From Gautieria morchelliformis (taxonomy: Eukaryota; Basidiomycota; Agaricomycetes; Gomphales; Gomphaceae): a DNA stretch of 64,000 nt. Below are positions 47,331 through 56,922 of this stretch, piece by piece (within the stretch, counting starts at the first letter, position 1; the number at the start of each line of letters is the position of its first letter). Under the pieces are notes generated by a model. The model saw nothing but the letters and a program-made list of their open reading frames with translations, was not told the origin of the DNA and made no database searches. The translations under genes were made by a program, and so were the position numbers. Location: NCBI GenBank assembly GCA_015179125.1, contig WHVA01000143.1:124001-188000 (forward strand). Reading direction: 5' to 3'.

Positions 47331-48830
47331 ACATCACCCCCCCTCTAGCGTGCTGCGTCCTCGAAGCACGGGACATGAGGGATTGAAATGCCAGCGAGCG
47401 GATTCGGCGAGGGGCACCGGGGTGTGTCTTATAGAACTCACGGAGTTTGTCTGGAGCGGAAACATCTTGCTCCGGGATCCACGAATTCTCCTCGTATCCA
47501 TACCCTTCCCATTTCACAAGGAATTGGAGTCGTCCTCACACAAACTGGCTGTCCAGGATCTGTTCCACCACATAGTGCTCTTCCCCATCTACCATTTCCG
47601 GCGGAGGTGGTGGATGAGCCTTCCGACCTGGAATTGGGTCCTCAAGCATAGGGAGTAACTTCACCACGTTGAAGACAGGGTGGAGGCGGGACATGGACAT
47701 TGGAAGTCGGAGGCGGTATGCATTCCGTCCAACCCTCCGCGTCACTGTGAAGGGCCCAAGGTAGCAGTGGGCAAGCTTCTGCGAAGGGCGTGTGGTGCGG
47801 ATGTCACTTGCATCTAGATACACCTTATCTCCAACTTGGTACTCCGGGGCAGGAACCCGGCGTTGGTTGTAGTACCTTGCCATGTCATCCTTGGCCTTCG
47901 CAAGGGCCGACTTGGCTTCCGAAAGGGTGGAGTCCATGCGGTCTCGGAACTCATTGACCATCTCGAGTCAGGAGTCAGCCTGGCGTGGCTCGAAGCCCAT
48001 CCGCGGGTGTCGTCCGGAGTCAAGCATGAAGGGAGTCTGTTGTGTGGCGGAATGGACATGGTTGTTGTATTGGAATTCCGCCAGTGGAAGTAACTCATCC
48101 CAGTCATCCTGCCTCTCATTGACAAAGAGGCGGAGATATTGCTCCAACTCCTGATTGACCCGTTCCGTCTGTCCGTCACCCTGCGGATGGTATGCTGTGG
48201 TGGTAGCCAGCTTTATGCCGAGCAGGCGGTAGAGCTCCCGAGTCAGTTCCGCGACAAACTGCGGACCTCGGTCGGAAACAACTTGCTTCGGGAGCCCATG
48301 CAACTTCCAGACATGTGCAAGGAACAGGCGGGCCGCTCCGAGGGCTGTGATCGTCGTGTGCGTCGGAATGAAGTGGGACACCTTGCTTACCGAATCCACG
48401 ACGTTCATGATCGCGTCGTAGCCATGAGACTCTGGGAGTTCAACGATGAAGTCAACACTGATGGTGTCCCAGCGGGATTTGGGAATCGGGAGCGGAACAA
48501 GTTCTCCGACGGGCGGATGTCGTTGTGCTTTGGTTCGGAGACAAAGGTCACATGTCTTCACGTACTGTCCAATGTAGTGGGACATCTGAGGCCACCAGTA
48601 ATTCCGAGCCACTAACTCCAGCGTCTTCCACCTGCCAGCATGCCCAGCGACCCATGTGTCATGGTGCTGGGACACGATGCGGCGGCGGAGGTCCGCCCCA
48701 CCTGGAACGTAGACCTTGCCTCTGAAGTGGAGCAGTCCATCACGTTCCGACCATTCCGCTGCCCGTACAGACCGTGAGTGCCCTTTCCAAAGTTCCTCCA
48801 CAGAGCGCACGAGCACGCAAGACACAGGTT
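47331..48830 (-). pseudogene. Ty3/Gypsy chromovirus integrase fragment with chromodomain
   Basis: Minus-strand frame from about 48826: zinc-binding HHDTWVAGHAGRWKTLE to CDLCLRTKAQRHPP; core with WDTISVDFIVELPES, VVSDRGPQFVAELT and TTAYHPQGDGQTERVNQELEQ (the D, D and E of the DDE triad are present); then after a TGA (ADS-stop, about 47968) the C-terminal part with YQVGDKVYLDASD, HCYLGPFTVTRRVG and HPVFNVVKLLP; then HYVVEQILDSQ, a second in-frame TGA, and LVKWEGYGYEENSWIPEQD, the chromodomain that tethers chromovirus integrases to methylated histone. Protease, RT and RNase H are missing upstream of 48830. The second TGA reads like a C-to-T change of a CGA arginine codon. Confidence 0.88.
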
Positions 48831-49465
48831 GAGACGGAAGCTGGGCAGAAAGTCAGGGTCCATCAAGGAGCTCCTGGGTGCAAAGAACTCGATGGAGACG
48901 TTACTGGGATACGTAGCGGCGACAGGCCGGCTGAAATCGGCATTCGGTGATGTTTCCCTGTCACTCACTTAAAAGTATAAGATAACTAGCTTGACAGGGA
49001 TGCTAGAATACAAGATGACGGACAACACCGTTGCGCCATCGCGCGACCAAAACCCTCAAAACATCCCACCCACACCGCTCGCGCAGCGACGCGTACCGAC
49101 TCGTCGCAGCAAGACCAAGAAGAAGTCCGTGGACCCCTTCTTACCTTCGACTGCGGCGCTCCCACACGTCGTGCAAGCCCGCCTCGGCGGCCGAGCACTT
49201 AGAAAGCCAGACCACCCACACACTAGAACAACCAACAGGGGAACGGGAGTACTTACCTCAAAAGGGTGGGGCGAGAAACGGCTCAAGGAGTCGGGCTGGC
49301 GGGGGGCAGGGAGCTCGTCGTCAGTGCACTCGCCCGCTCGAGGACGCAGAGGGATGGGAGCCCTAGGGAGCGAGAGGGAAGGCCCACCCAGTTTTAGTAC
49401 AACGCGTGTAGCGACCAACATAGGCCTAGCCTGGGGTCGATTAAAATGAGAAAAAAAAAAAAAAA
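48831..49465 (+). other. Unrecognised 152-codon frame followed by a poly(A) run
   Basis: An open frame from about 48991 to 49449 (MTDNTVAPSRDQNPQNIPP ...) encodes an Arg/Ser/Gly/Pro-rich product without a known domain. Immediately after its stop, AATGAG is followed by 15 A (49451-49465), and the duplicated EH-gene flank begins abruptly at 49466. A terminal A run at a sharp junction suggests a retroposed sequence (LINE or SINE end, or a processed transcript), but I found no flanking target duplication. Confidence 0.4.
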
Positions 49466-49710
49466 GTAGAAGGACCGGCTGGCGACCGTCGCGGCTTGAT
49501 AGCAGACATACACGAACACGGGATGTTGTACGCAGTAGATGCATATATTATTTGCATTGGCGGGCCTAAGTACATGATACATCGGATTGGCACAGAGGAC
49601 CGCGCCGCGCCGCTGAGCGCGTCTGGGGGAAATTATCGGATACATTACAGTACAGCGCAACGGTCAAAAAAAGCGGAGAATCTTTCAGGTTAGTTTATAA
49701 TAAGTGCCAG
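49466..49710 (+). repeat. Duplicated EH-gene 3' flank, copy 2
   Basis: Second copy of 34496-34742. Both copies share the block CGTCGCGGCTTGATAGCAG and the end CTTTCAGGTTAGTTTATAAT. The copy continues into the RlpA-like pseudogene, which is better preserved here than at 34.7 kb. Confidence 0.9.
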
Positions 49711-49756
49711 GTCGTCCTACGCTTGGATCCGCTAGCCCGCAGCGTTCAACCAGTCG

Positions 49757-49815
49757 TCGGCGAACTGAGTGCAACCCGCGCAGTTGAAGTGCGCGGATTG
49801 CACTCAGTTCGCCGA
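49757..49815. repeat. Foldback hairpin in RlpA-like pseudogene, 26-nt arms
   Basis: 49757-49774 and 49798-49815 are perfect 18-bp reverse complements (TCGGCGAACTGAGTGCAA); one mismatch inward the stem continues 7 more bp around a 7-nt loop. On the minus strand the 3' half encodes the genuine CAGCTQFAD. Confidence 0.92.
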
Positions 49816-49904
49816 TGTCTTGTACAGTAACCGTGACGGATTTACCACCAGCTGTGAGAAAGCAGAACTCAGTCGAAGTCTTGCCAATCATGATAAGGTA
49901 ATGA

Positions 49905-49970
49905 CTAACGGTCTTGCGGCCACACGCTGTGTTCTGGGTTCAACCCAGTCTGTGACCACAAGATCATTAG
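49905..49970. repeat. Imperfect foldback in RlpA-like pseudogene
   Basis: Outer arms (CTAACGGTCTTG / CAAGATCATTAG) pair with only transition-type mismatches, and the centre CTGGGTT-C-AACCCAG is a perfect 7-bp palindrome around one base. It separates coding for NGNPL from coding for GKTSTE. Confidence 0.7.
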
Positions 49971-50095
49971 TGGGTTGCCATTCGATTGTGGACCGCTGAC
50001 AAAGAAGGTATTACGGTCAGTGTATATACTATATCACTGACACGTAGTAATTGTGCTCACAAGCTATTAAAGAATTCAAACGACACCGCGACCAT

Positions 50096-50161
50096 GAGAT
50101 CGGACGCAGAGTTGGTCTTTCCACAAGCGCGTGTGGGGAAACCAACACAGCGTCCGATCTC
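50096..50161. repeat. Foldback hairpin in RlpA-like pseudogene
   Basis: 12-bp perfect outer arms (GAGATCGGACGC / GCGTCCGATCTC), then a 5-bp block (TTGGT/ACCAA) and TTTCC.ACA against TGTGGGGAAA with small bulges. On the minus strand the 3' half encodes the genuine ACGKTNSASDL. Confidence 0.88.
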
Positions 50162-50261
50162 GACGGGCGGGCGTGAAGACAGTGGCGTCACCAGTGTGCG
50201 TTGGTACGACTGGCGCCGTGTTAGCCAACATTGTAAATAACGCGAGAAAAGCGACGATGAT

Positions 50262-50312
50262 GTATTTGAACATGGTTGACGATGGTGCCCATCATCAACC
50301 ATGTTCAAATAC
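50262..50312. repeat. 24-bp foldback at RlpA-like start codon
   Basis: 50262-50285 and 50289-50312 are reverse complements with one mismatch around a 3-nt loop. The start codon region of the pseudogene is thus present in both orientations, back to back. Confidence 0.92.
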
Positions 50313-50739
50313 TCGGAATGTCAATGAGGTACTGTGAAGAGCAAAATGTACCAGACAGATGAGGGTCCCGGACAAAGAAAGCGTCTGTAATATTGTCGGT
50401 CATACCAGTTTATATACCCGATTCCACAGGGGCGACGTAAGATACGACATCCCGGCGATACCTGAGACTGTGGCGGCTCCGATCGACTAGTGTGCCACAT
50501 CGGTAGGTATGATACTTTCTTCTCACTCAGGCTGTACTCTTCCTCCATCTTTCAACTTCCTTGAAAGTTGTCGGAATGTGCTCTACCTATTACAGCCCGT
50601 CAAATCCCTAACGTAAATAACATTTAGGAAGCTGCATGCCCGTCACGAGCTTCGGTCCGTCCGACAGCATGTGGCAACAGTGAAGGTGCATGCTCAGCAG
50701 CGTGCCCCTTCATCCCGCAGCAGCCCCTCATCTCCATCT
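50313..50739. other. Gap between RlpA-like and deacetylase remnants
   Basis: Nothing recognised at 50313-50630; 50637-50739 matches sequence upstream of the intact deacetylase gene (shared GACAGCATGTGGCAA). Confidence 0.5.
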
Positions 50740-51994
50740 TGAACGTCTCCCGCGTACGCAACACCCTTATCACGCCTGGCAGCACCGGCAGAAACACCCT
50801 CGTGTGCTTTACGAGCTGCAGGCTTGCGCTGGAGGACGGCGCGCTTGTGGCCCGGGACCTGTGGATCGACGAGGAGAGGGGAGTCATTCTGGACGCGCAG
50901 GTGAGCGTGGGGCGCGCCGTCACTGGCACTGGATGCGCAGCGCTGACGCTCGTCTCACTAGAAAACATTTTTCGAAGACGGCTTCCGCCCGGACACCACC
51001 GTCGGTCTCGGGGGCGATATCCTGAGGACCGTCGCTCCCCGGCGGTGTCTCCTGTAATCACTAATTAACTAGACACATGTACTGTACCCCGGGTTTCGTC
51101 GACATGCAGATAAACGGCGCGTATGGCTTCGACTTCTCCATCTTCCACAACGCGGATGCGGCGGCGTACGAGGCGGGCGTGTGCATGGTTGCGCGCAAGA
51201 TCGTCGAGACGGGCGTCACGTCGTGAGTCGCTTGCCTGATCACTTGGGCGCGAGACGTAGTTCCGCAGTGCATTGGCCATGACATACCGTCGCACTGATG
51301 TTTCTCACCTCGTGCATCCTCCAGGCTGCACGCTGACTGACCTCACCCCCGCCTACTCCTAGATTACTCCCCACCATCATCGTATGTCCGCCTCCCGTCT
51401 GCTCCCTCTTTACATAGCCGCTCAGCCACCCCTCACCCCCAGACCCAGCAGCGTTCCCTCTATCCCGGCACAACGTTCATGTTACCCGTCGCTCACGCCC
51501 ATCCATCGCAGCTCCTCAAATCCCTCTCCCTCGCCTCGCACCCGCGCAGCGCGACGCTGCTGTTTTTTTTTTGGCTTTGGCTTTGGCTTTGGAGGAGTGG
51601 TGTTGTCGACGGGCGTTGTTTTGCGGCGCACCCAGAGGGGTGTATTCTCGTCACGGATGGTGTGTCTCTGTCGCTTTTTGTCGGCATGTGACGTTAAAAT
51701 AACCTGGTAACCTGGTAACCTGGGGCGCAGCCGTGCCGATGCTGAACCCCCATTTGAAGGAACGGCATGCACGAGTGGCGCGACGGAAAGCGTCTCGTGA
51801 AGGAGGGCGTCAAGATGTACATCGCGTATCATGTATCATTTGCCTCCCACAGCTGCCTCAACATTGGCAGCCGCAAAGGCACGCAGCGCCCCGGCGCGAA
51901 TGCGGACCTGGTGCGTCTCGACAAGGCGGGGTGTGTGAAGGCGGCGTGGGTGGGGTGGAGGAGAGTGTGGGAGGGGGCGGGTGCTGCTGCGTAA
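50740..51994 (+). pseudogene. N-acetylglucosamine-6-phosphate deacetylase, copy 2 (internally deleted)
   Basis: Same exon order as the intact gene at 19767-22229 but on the plus strand. Exon 1 ([20 protein letters not shown]), exons 2-3 ([19 protein letters not shown]) and the exon 4-6 start are present. Then the sequence jumps, at a run of T near 51550, from the middle of exon 6 straight to intron 8 and exon 9 ([10 protein letters not shown]), de facto removing the HxEGPF metal site, the GHS and THLFNAM motifs and the long insert. A second jump from exon 10 ([17 protein letters not shown]) to exon 12 (CLNIGSRKGT) removes the NTLAG and CATYNPA motifs. The donor of intron 2 is changed from GT to GA. 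Introns are retained, so it is a DNA-level copy, not a retrocopy. Confidence 0.9.
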
Positions 51995-53282
51995 GTAGGA
52001 AGGTTGTGCTAGTGGTGCTGTTAGGTTAGGTGTTAGATTTGATGATCGACGAGGCGTGGGTGGAGGACCACAGGCACGGGCGGCGAGGTGGAGTGTTCGA
52101 ACGCGACGAAGTCGACGGGGGACGGGGAAGGAGCCAAAGCAATAGATAGCCAGCAAGCCAAAGCAACAGCCCCAATACAGCAGGAGTCGCCAGAGAGAGG
52201 AATCACCGGTTGGGAGGTTCCTGGTGTTCCATCCTTACCGTTCTGCCTTTATACCACGCGCCATTAAGAGAGTTTTCGGTTATTTAAAGGGCACGAAAGA
52301 GCTTTGGTTGACTTACGGTCATACTCAAACAGGCCTAGTGGGATACCCGGACGCGGACGGCAGCACAAGTGAGGACAGGCATACTGTTTCAGGGTATGCC
52401 TTCAGCATCAATGGAGGAGCAGCATCCTGGAGTGTAAAATGTCAGTCAATAATATCCTTATCCACGACAGAAAGCGAATACGTAGCTGCTTCCCATGCCG
52501 CGAAAGAAGCCCTTTGGCTTCATTTCCTTTATCAAACAGCTTTTTGACGAAAAGCTATCCCCAACTACCATGTTCTCCGATAACCAGTCCGCTATCGCCC
52601 TTGCCAAGGATCATCAGTATCACGCTCGAACGAAGCATATCGACATACGTTACCATTTCATCCGTTGGATCATAGAAAAGGGTGCCGTTCGATTGGTTTA
52701 CCGCCCGACCAACGATATGGTGGCTAGTGTTGGCTCGGCTCAAAAGCCCCGGCTTCGGCTCGGCTCACGCCGGCTCGGGCTCACAGAATTCAGGGCCGGG
52801 CCCTGAGTGCCGGCTTGGGCTCGGCTCGGGCTTGGCCCGGCTTAAGCCGGGGCTCTTCAGTGGGAAATATCGACCGAGGGGATGCAACGCCGAAGTGGAA
52901 ATTCTATGTACTTTTAACTAGCTAGTCGTATTCTATATTGACTTCGCTCTCCCCCTCCACAAGCTCACAGTCACTGGAGATGTCAATGACCTCTCCCGGT
53001 GTCTGAGGCACCTCCGGACCTTCGTCCATTAATTCGAGCTCATAAGAAGACGACGGAGCTGAATCCCGTAGTATCAACTTTGTCTTCAGTCCGCATTTGA
53101 CGACCTGGAGTGCTTCAACTACATCTCCTTTGAGTCGGTTCCGCCGTTTTGTGATTGTAATTCCCGAGCTTGAATGCTTTGAGTACCTGAATCTTAGATC
53201 AATAGATAGACAATATTCTATGCAAAGATATGACTCACCAGTAATGCCGCCAGATTCCTTATTCATAACCATTTCAGTACTA

Positions 53283-56200
53283 CAGTTGCGGACAATCAAA
53301 CTCAGCAAACTTGAGATCTCGTGATCGGATCTTTTTTTCGACAAACTGAGTTCAGAATTGGATTCAGTGGGTTGAAATACGTTAGAAAACATGTCTTCTA
53401 GATTTTTCCTACAACTTTTGAAGGTGGCCAAATTTTTTGACCAAAAATTCGAAAAATATGTATGCTAAGTCGGGTTCAGAATGGCCTCAATTGACATCAT
53501 TGCTCTGTTTGAAACCTGCCGATGTTGCTTTTGCTTCCTGACAGCCCATGCGGCAGCATTACCAGTAAGCCCCATCCGGTATGCGCTCATAAACCTCCAG
53601 GACCGATTGATAAACTGCCGGATTACATCGGTGGGGCATGCGTTAAGATATTGCAATGCCACTTTCTTCGCTTCTGCAAAAGTTGGTTTGGATACCTCAC
53701 GATAGCGATACTTGACCCATCCCCAGTACTGTGGTTCAACCCTGTCAGACTAAATACAATTACTATAAAACATTGAACTTACCATCTCAATTGTTTGAGC
53801 TCACAGTGGAACTTGGGCAGGAAGATGCATTCATGCCCGGCTTTCTTGATAAGAGCCTCAAGCATAGACTCTTGATTCATGAAATCATCCTGTTTGCTGA
53901 GGAGGCGGCCCATGCAGCAATCAGTATTTTCGAACGGGCATACTGGTGCGCACTTGGCACGCATCTTACGAACATCAAAACCACATTCAGTAAGAACGCG
54001 TTCCAAACCTTTTGATCTGCCATCTGGAAGTGTCATCTTCTGTACTTTTCCCCGGTGCTCTGCAACTGGATTGGATTCAGGGATGACCGTGTCACGCTGT
54101 CGACGCTGCTTCCCACCATCCGACTTGTTCATTTCCATAGCTTTGAGTGCATCTGGACCCAATGATGCGTGAGCTGATGACTGATCAAAAATAAAGAGTG
54201 CGACACAATTCGGGTGCGATTCTCGAACACCTGGATTGCGTGCTTCACTTGAGTAAGCAGCTGTTCTGTATCCCACCAGGCATCGCCATTGGAACCAGGG
54301 TAAATGATTTTCCGAGCTTCATCCACAATATTTCCTTCTGCATCATGAAGAACAAGACGACTGGTGATTGGATTAATGAACTCCGAGACATGAATAAGAC
54401 GGCCTCGGCCTTTCTTCTGTAAGATGGTCTGATTCGGTCCCAACCATGCCCGCGCTTTGTAATCGTTGACTGAGAGGCAGCTTTCATCGTGAAACTGAGG
54501 TATGATCTCTTTCTCGCCCTCTCTCAATGTTGGTGCCACCTTTCTCAGCTCTGGACCCTCAAACTTTGTCATCCACGCCTCAAACTTGGCCATGGCTGGA
54601 AGAAAGAGCTCATTACGGTACTTGACCACGTCTTCTCTTTCATGCCCATCCATATACACACCCTTTTTGAGTGCCTTCAAGCGCCATCTGAGTCTAAGGA
54701 GCCAACGCCGTGCAGTTCGCTCACAAAGCGGCTGTTTCAACGAGATTGACAGGCCCGGTAGGATTTCTTTATTGAGTGCATGCTGAAATTTGCAAGGGGT
54801 GACTTCACCCGCTTTCTGTGAGGTGAGATACGCTCGCGCTGCGGTTTTGACACGCTCATCGAGTAGGAGGCTACGTGCCATCTTCTCCCCACCTCGTTTA
54901 TCCACAGGCAACTGTTCCAACACATGGTAATGGTGTGCGAGTGCCCGGACTCGCCGTGCATAATACTCTCCCTTCCCCTCATGCCACTGTTGAGCAATAT
55001 CAAGACTTGCTTTAATTTTGCCATATCCTTTGAGCTGGAGGGTGGCGAAGTTCCGGAGAATAAGAAGCTGATTGATTTTTGTGATAGGCAAAGTGTTCCC
55101 TGCCTTCTTCAAGTCCTTTTTTATCTGTTCACGAAGTTCTTGCCAGCCCGAATATTGGATTCACCTCCATGTGCGCACTCCTCAAGATCGTCCTCCCAAC
55201 CAATCTCCAAGTCTTTCAGTTCAGCTAGGAATGCAGGATCTATCTCGAAATCCATGCTTTCCTGGTGAGCCGGCACTGGGGCAACCTCGACACTTTCTTC
55301 CTGAATGGCTGGTGGGATCTCCACCTGCACACTTTCTTGCCGGATTGTCACCAGCTCGGAACAGGTGACACTGTGCTCTGCAGGCAATTTGCGAACATGA
55401 GTGGATATAAAACCATCCAACGTTGTCTGATTCCGGTTCACGTTACGGTAACGGCGTTGGGTGCGCTTTGATTTACTCATTACATCGGGGCCTTTTGCAT
55501 ACTTTTTGGGCCGCTCTGTGACAGTCAGCTTGGAATTGGTGCATGGTCAACATTTTTAGATACTCACCAGTTCTCCTTTTTTTGCTTTTCCTCAACACAT
55601 CAGGGACCCAGTCTTTATCCAAGGGATTGTCTCCCTCATTCATTGCCAATGTAATTAAGTTTTCTTGCAGATTTTCGTCACCCCAATCCCCACACAATGA
55701 CTCCTCTTCAATGTCTGTATCAGATTCCATGCCGGCATTGTCATCGTTGATAATAAACCTGGTGCTGTCAAAATGCAACCCTAATTCTTGTTCCAGTATA
55801 TCATGCATGTTTGGGTTGCTGTTCTCATGGGGATCAACTGGTGTCGGCATGTCGTTCATGAGAGGTTCCACATTTGGTAACTGTGGAACGTTCGACCGGT
55901 TCACCTGATTTCGAAGGCCAGTGGTGTCTCGGGTATGTTTTGGACGCCGTCGGCGAGCCATTGAAGAGGATACAGTTGTGGCTTGTGGGTCCCACTTGTG
56001 TTTCCCTTTTTTTTTTGCGCCACAGCTGTTAGCCTGAACTAAATTTGGCAAGCGTAATAATGCTCAGCTCATTGAGAGCTTTCGATTACGCATTTTTTCA
56101 TATTTTTCCCAATTTGTTTTGGGGGTGGCCAAATTTTCGGTGTTGTCGGCCCAAAATTTTTGATATAAGAAAATCGGCTCGTAGAATCATGTTCATCAGG

Positions 56201-56302
56201 GTGTAATATACACGTTTTAGCAGTTTTTTACTATTCTGAATGTTTGTAGCAGTGTGCGTAAATAGGGTCACTAAGTTTGCTGAGTTTGATTGTCCGCAAC
56301 TG
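53283..56302 (-). mobile_element. Tc1-like (IS630-Tc1-mariner) DNA transposon with perfect 30-bp TIRs
   Basis: 53283-53312 and 56273-56302 are exact 30-bp reverse complements beginning CAGTTGCGGACAATC, and each is flanked outside by TA (53281-53282 and 56303-56304), the target duplication of this superfamily. Joining the flanks restores the coding frame of the hAT-like element (DFS then STEMVMNK), which confirms the boundaries. The 3020-bp element holds one transposase gene on the minus strand. Confidence 0.9.
53465..56051 (-). pseudogene. Tc1-like DDE transposase, frameshifted
   Basis: Exon 1 (56051 or the internal ATG MARRRRPKH down to 55568) joins after a 52-nt intron (55516-55567) to KRTQRRYRNVNRNQTTLDGF. 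A long N-terminal region leads to the catalytic core: IIPQFHDESCLSVND (first Asp), LFIFDQSSAHASLG (second Asp), CPFENTDCCMGRLLSKQDDF, and ECIFLPKFHCELK, in which the final acidic residue follows as in Tc1-type transposases. An intron near 53730-53790 leads to QYWGWVKYRYRE and INRSWRFMSAYRMGLTG, ending ILNPT at 53465. Two one-base frameshifts (near 55145, before GWQELREQIKKDLKK, and near 54215, before SHPNCVALFIF) break the protein. The family is widespread in Agaricomycetes as hypothetical DDE endonucleases. Confidence 0.82.
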
Positions 56303-56922
56303 TACTGAAATCAGTAGGCTTGGCAATGGTCCTTGCATTTGGCTCGATCACCAGGGCCGGCTCAACAATAGTCTTTTGTTTTTTATTTTTATGTTGGTCA
56401 GTAGTTTCTACCACCTTAGTCACGACCTTGGCATGCTTGCGTTGAAACATTGGCCACATTATTGGGATCCTTCAGTGCGGCGCTTGGCTTTAGCGTTCGG
56501 CCCGAACGGGCACTCTTGATAGGGAGCAGCTGAACCTCGTCCTCATCGCTGGGGTCCTGGATACGGGGCAAGGGGATGGCAGTGAGCAGCTGACAGAAAT
56601 TTTTTTCAAACTCAACCAATAGAGTACAGGATATACTCAAATTAGCTACCTGAGTGCCGCTTGCCACCCGAACAGTGCATACCGGGTAAGCGCCCAAAAG
56701 CCGCGGCTTCAGGGCTCGGCTCGGGCTCTCAAAACTCAAGCCGGGCCTTAGATCCTGGCCTCAGGACGGCTTTGGCCCGGCTCGGCCCGGCTTAGGCCGC
56801 GGCTGAAGCCGGGCTTTGCAGAACACGAATGGTGGCAGACAGACACACTCACCAAAGCATTGCCACCGCGAAAGTTAAGCATTTTGCTGTAGAACTCGGA
56901 CTGACTACGGTTTTAGGGGGAG

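Larger units (their letters stand above)
49685..50312 (-). pseudogene. RlpA-like (double-psi beta-barrel) secreted protein, cut by foldbacks
   Basis: Minus strand from the ATG near 50304: signal peptide MFKYIIVAFLALFTMLANTA, then THTGDATVFTP, ACGKTNSASDLMVAVSFEFF (in another frame), NGNPL, GKSVTVTVQD, CAGCTQFADDWLNAAG and DPSVGR, ending TYYKLT. This order (GDATYF-like start, ACG-x-TNS-DL-VAVS, NP-L, KSVTV-V-D, C-GC, DPSVG) is that of small secreted RlpA-like/barwin-related proteins of mushrooms. Four foldback hairpins interrupt it: 50262-50312 at the start codon, 50096-50161, 49905-49970 and 49757-49815. Where it can be read (the start codon, 50096-50161 and 49757-49815), the half of the hairpin on the sense 5' side is an inverted copy of the coding sequence that follows. 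An in-frame stop and frame changes confirm loss of function. Confidence 0.75.
52725..56828. mobile_element. hAT-like DNA transposon, non-autonomous, carrying a nested Tc1-like element
   Basis: The 8-bp sequence ATGGTGGC stands on both sides (52717-52724 and 56829-56836) within Copia RNase H coding sequence, the length made by hAT transposases. The ends are TAGTGTTGGCTC and, reverse-complemented, TCGTGTTCTGCA, fitting the hAT terminal rule. Both ends carry GC-rich subterminal arrays of GGCTCGG / GGCCCGGCTT motifs (52733-52850 and 56690-56815). Without the inner element it is about 1.1 kb and has a minus-strand frame (52924 to about 56740, with a probable intron) whose product (EVIDISSDCELVEGESEVN end) shows no transposase domain. 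It probably depended on a transposase in trans. Confidence 0.75.

Noticed and set aside
49014-49449. 152-codon frame as a conserved gene
   Set aside because: Low-complexity Arg/Ser/Gly composition, no domain, and position at the end of a poly(A)-terminated insertion; kept only as an unassigned feature.
52725-56302. The DDE transposase as the hAT element's own enzyme
   Set aside because: Perfect 30-bp TIRs with TA duplications delimit the transposase gene as a separate inner element, and the DDE motifs (FHDE, FIFDQSSAH, PKFHCEL) are Tc1-like, not hAT.
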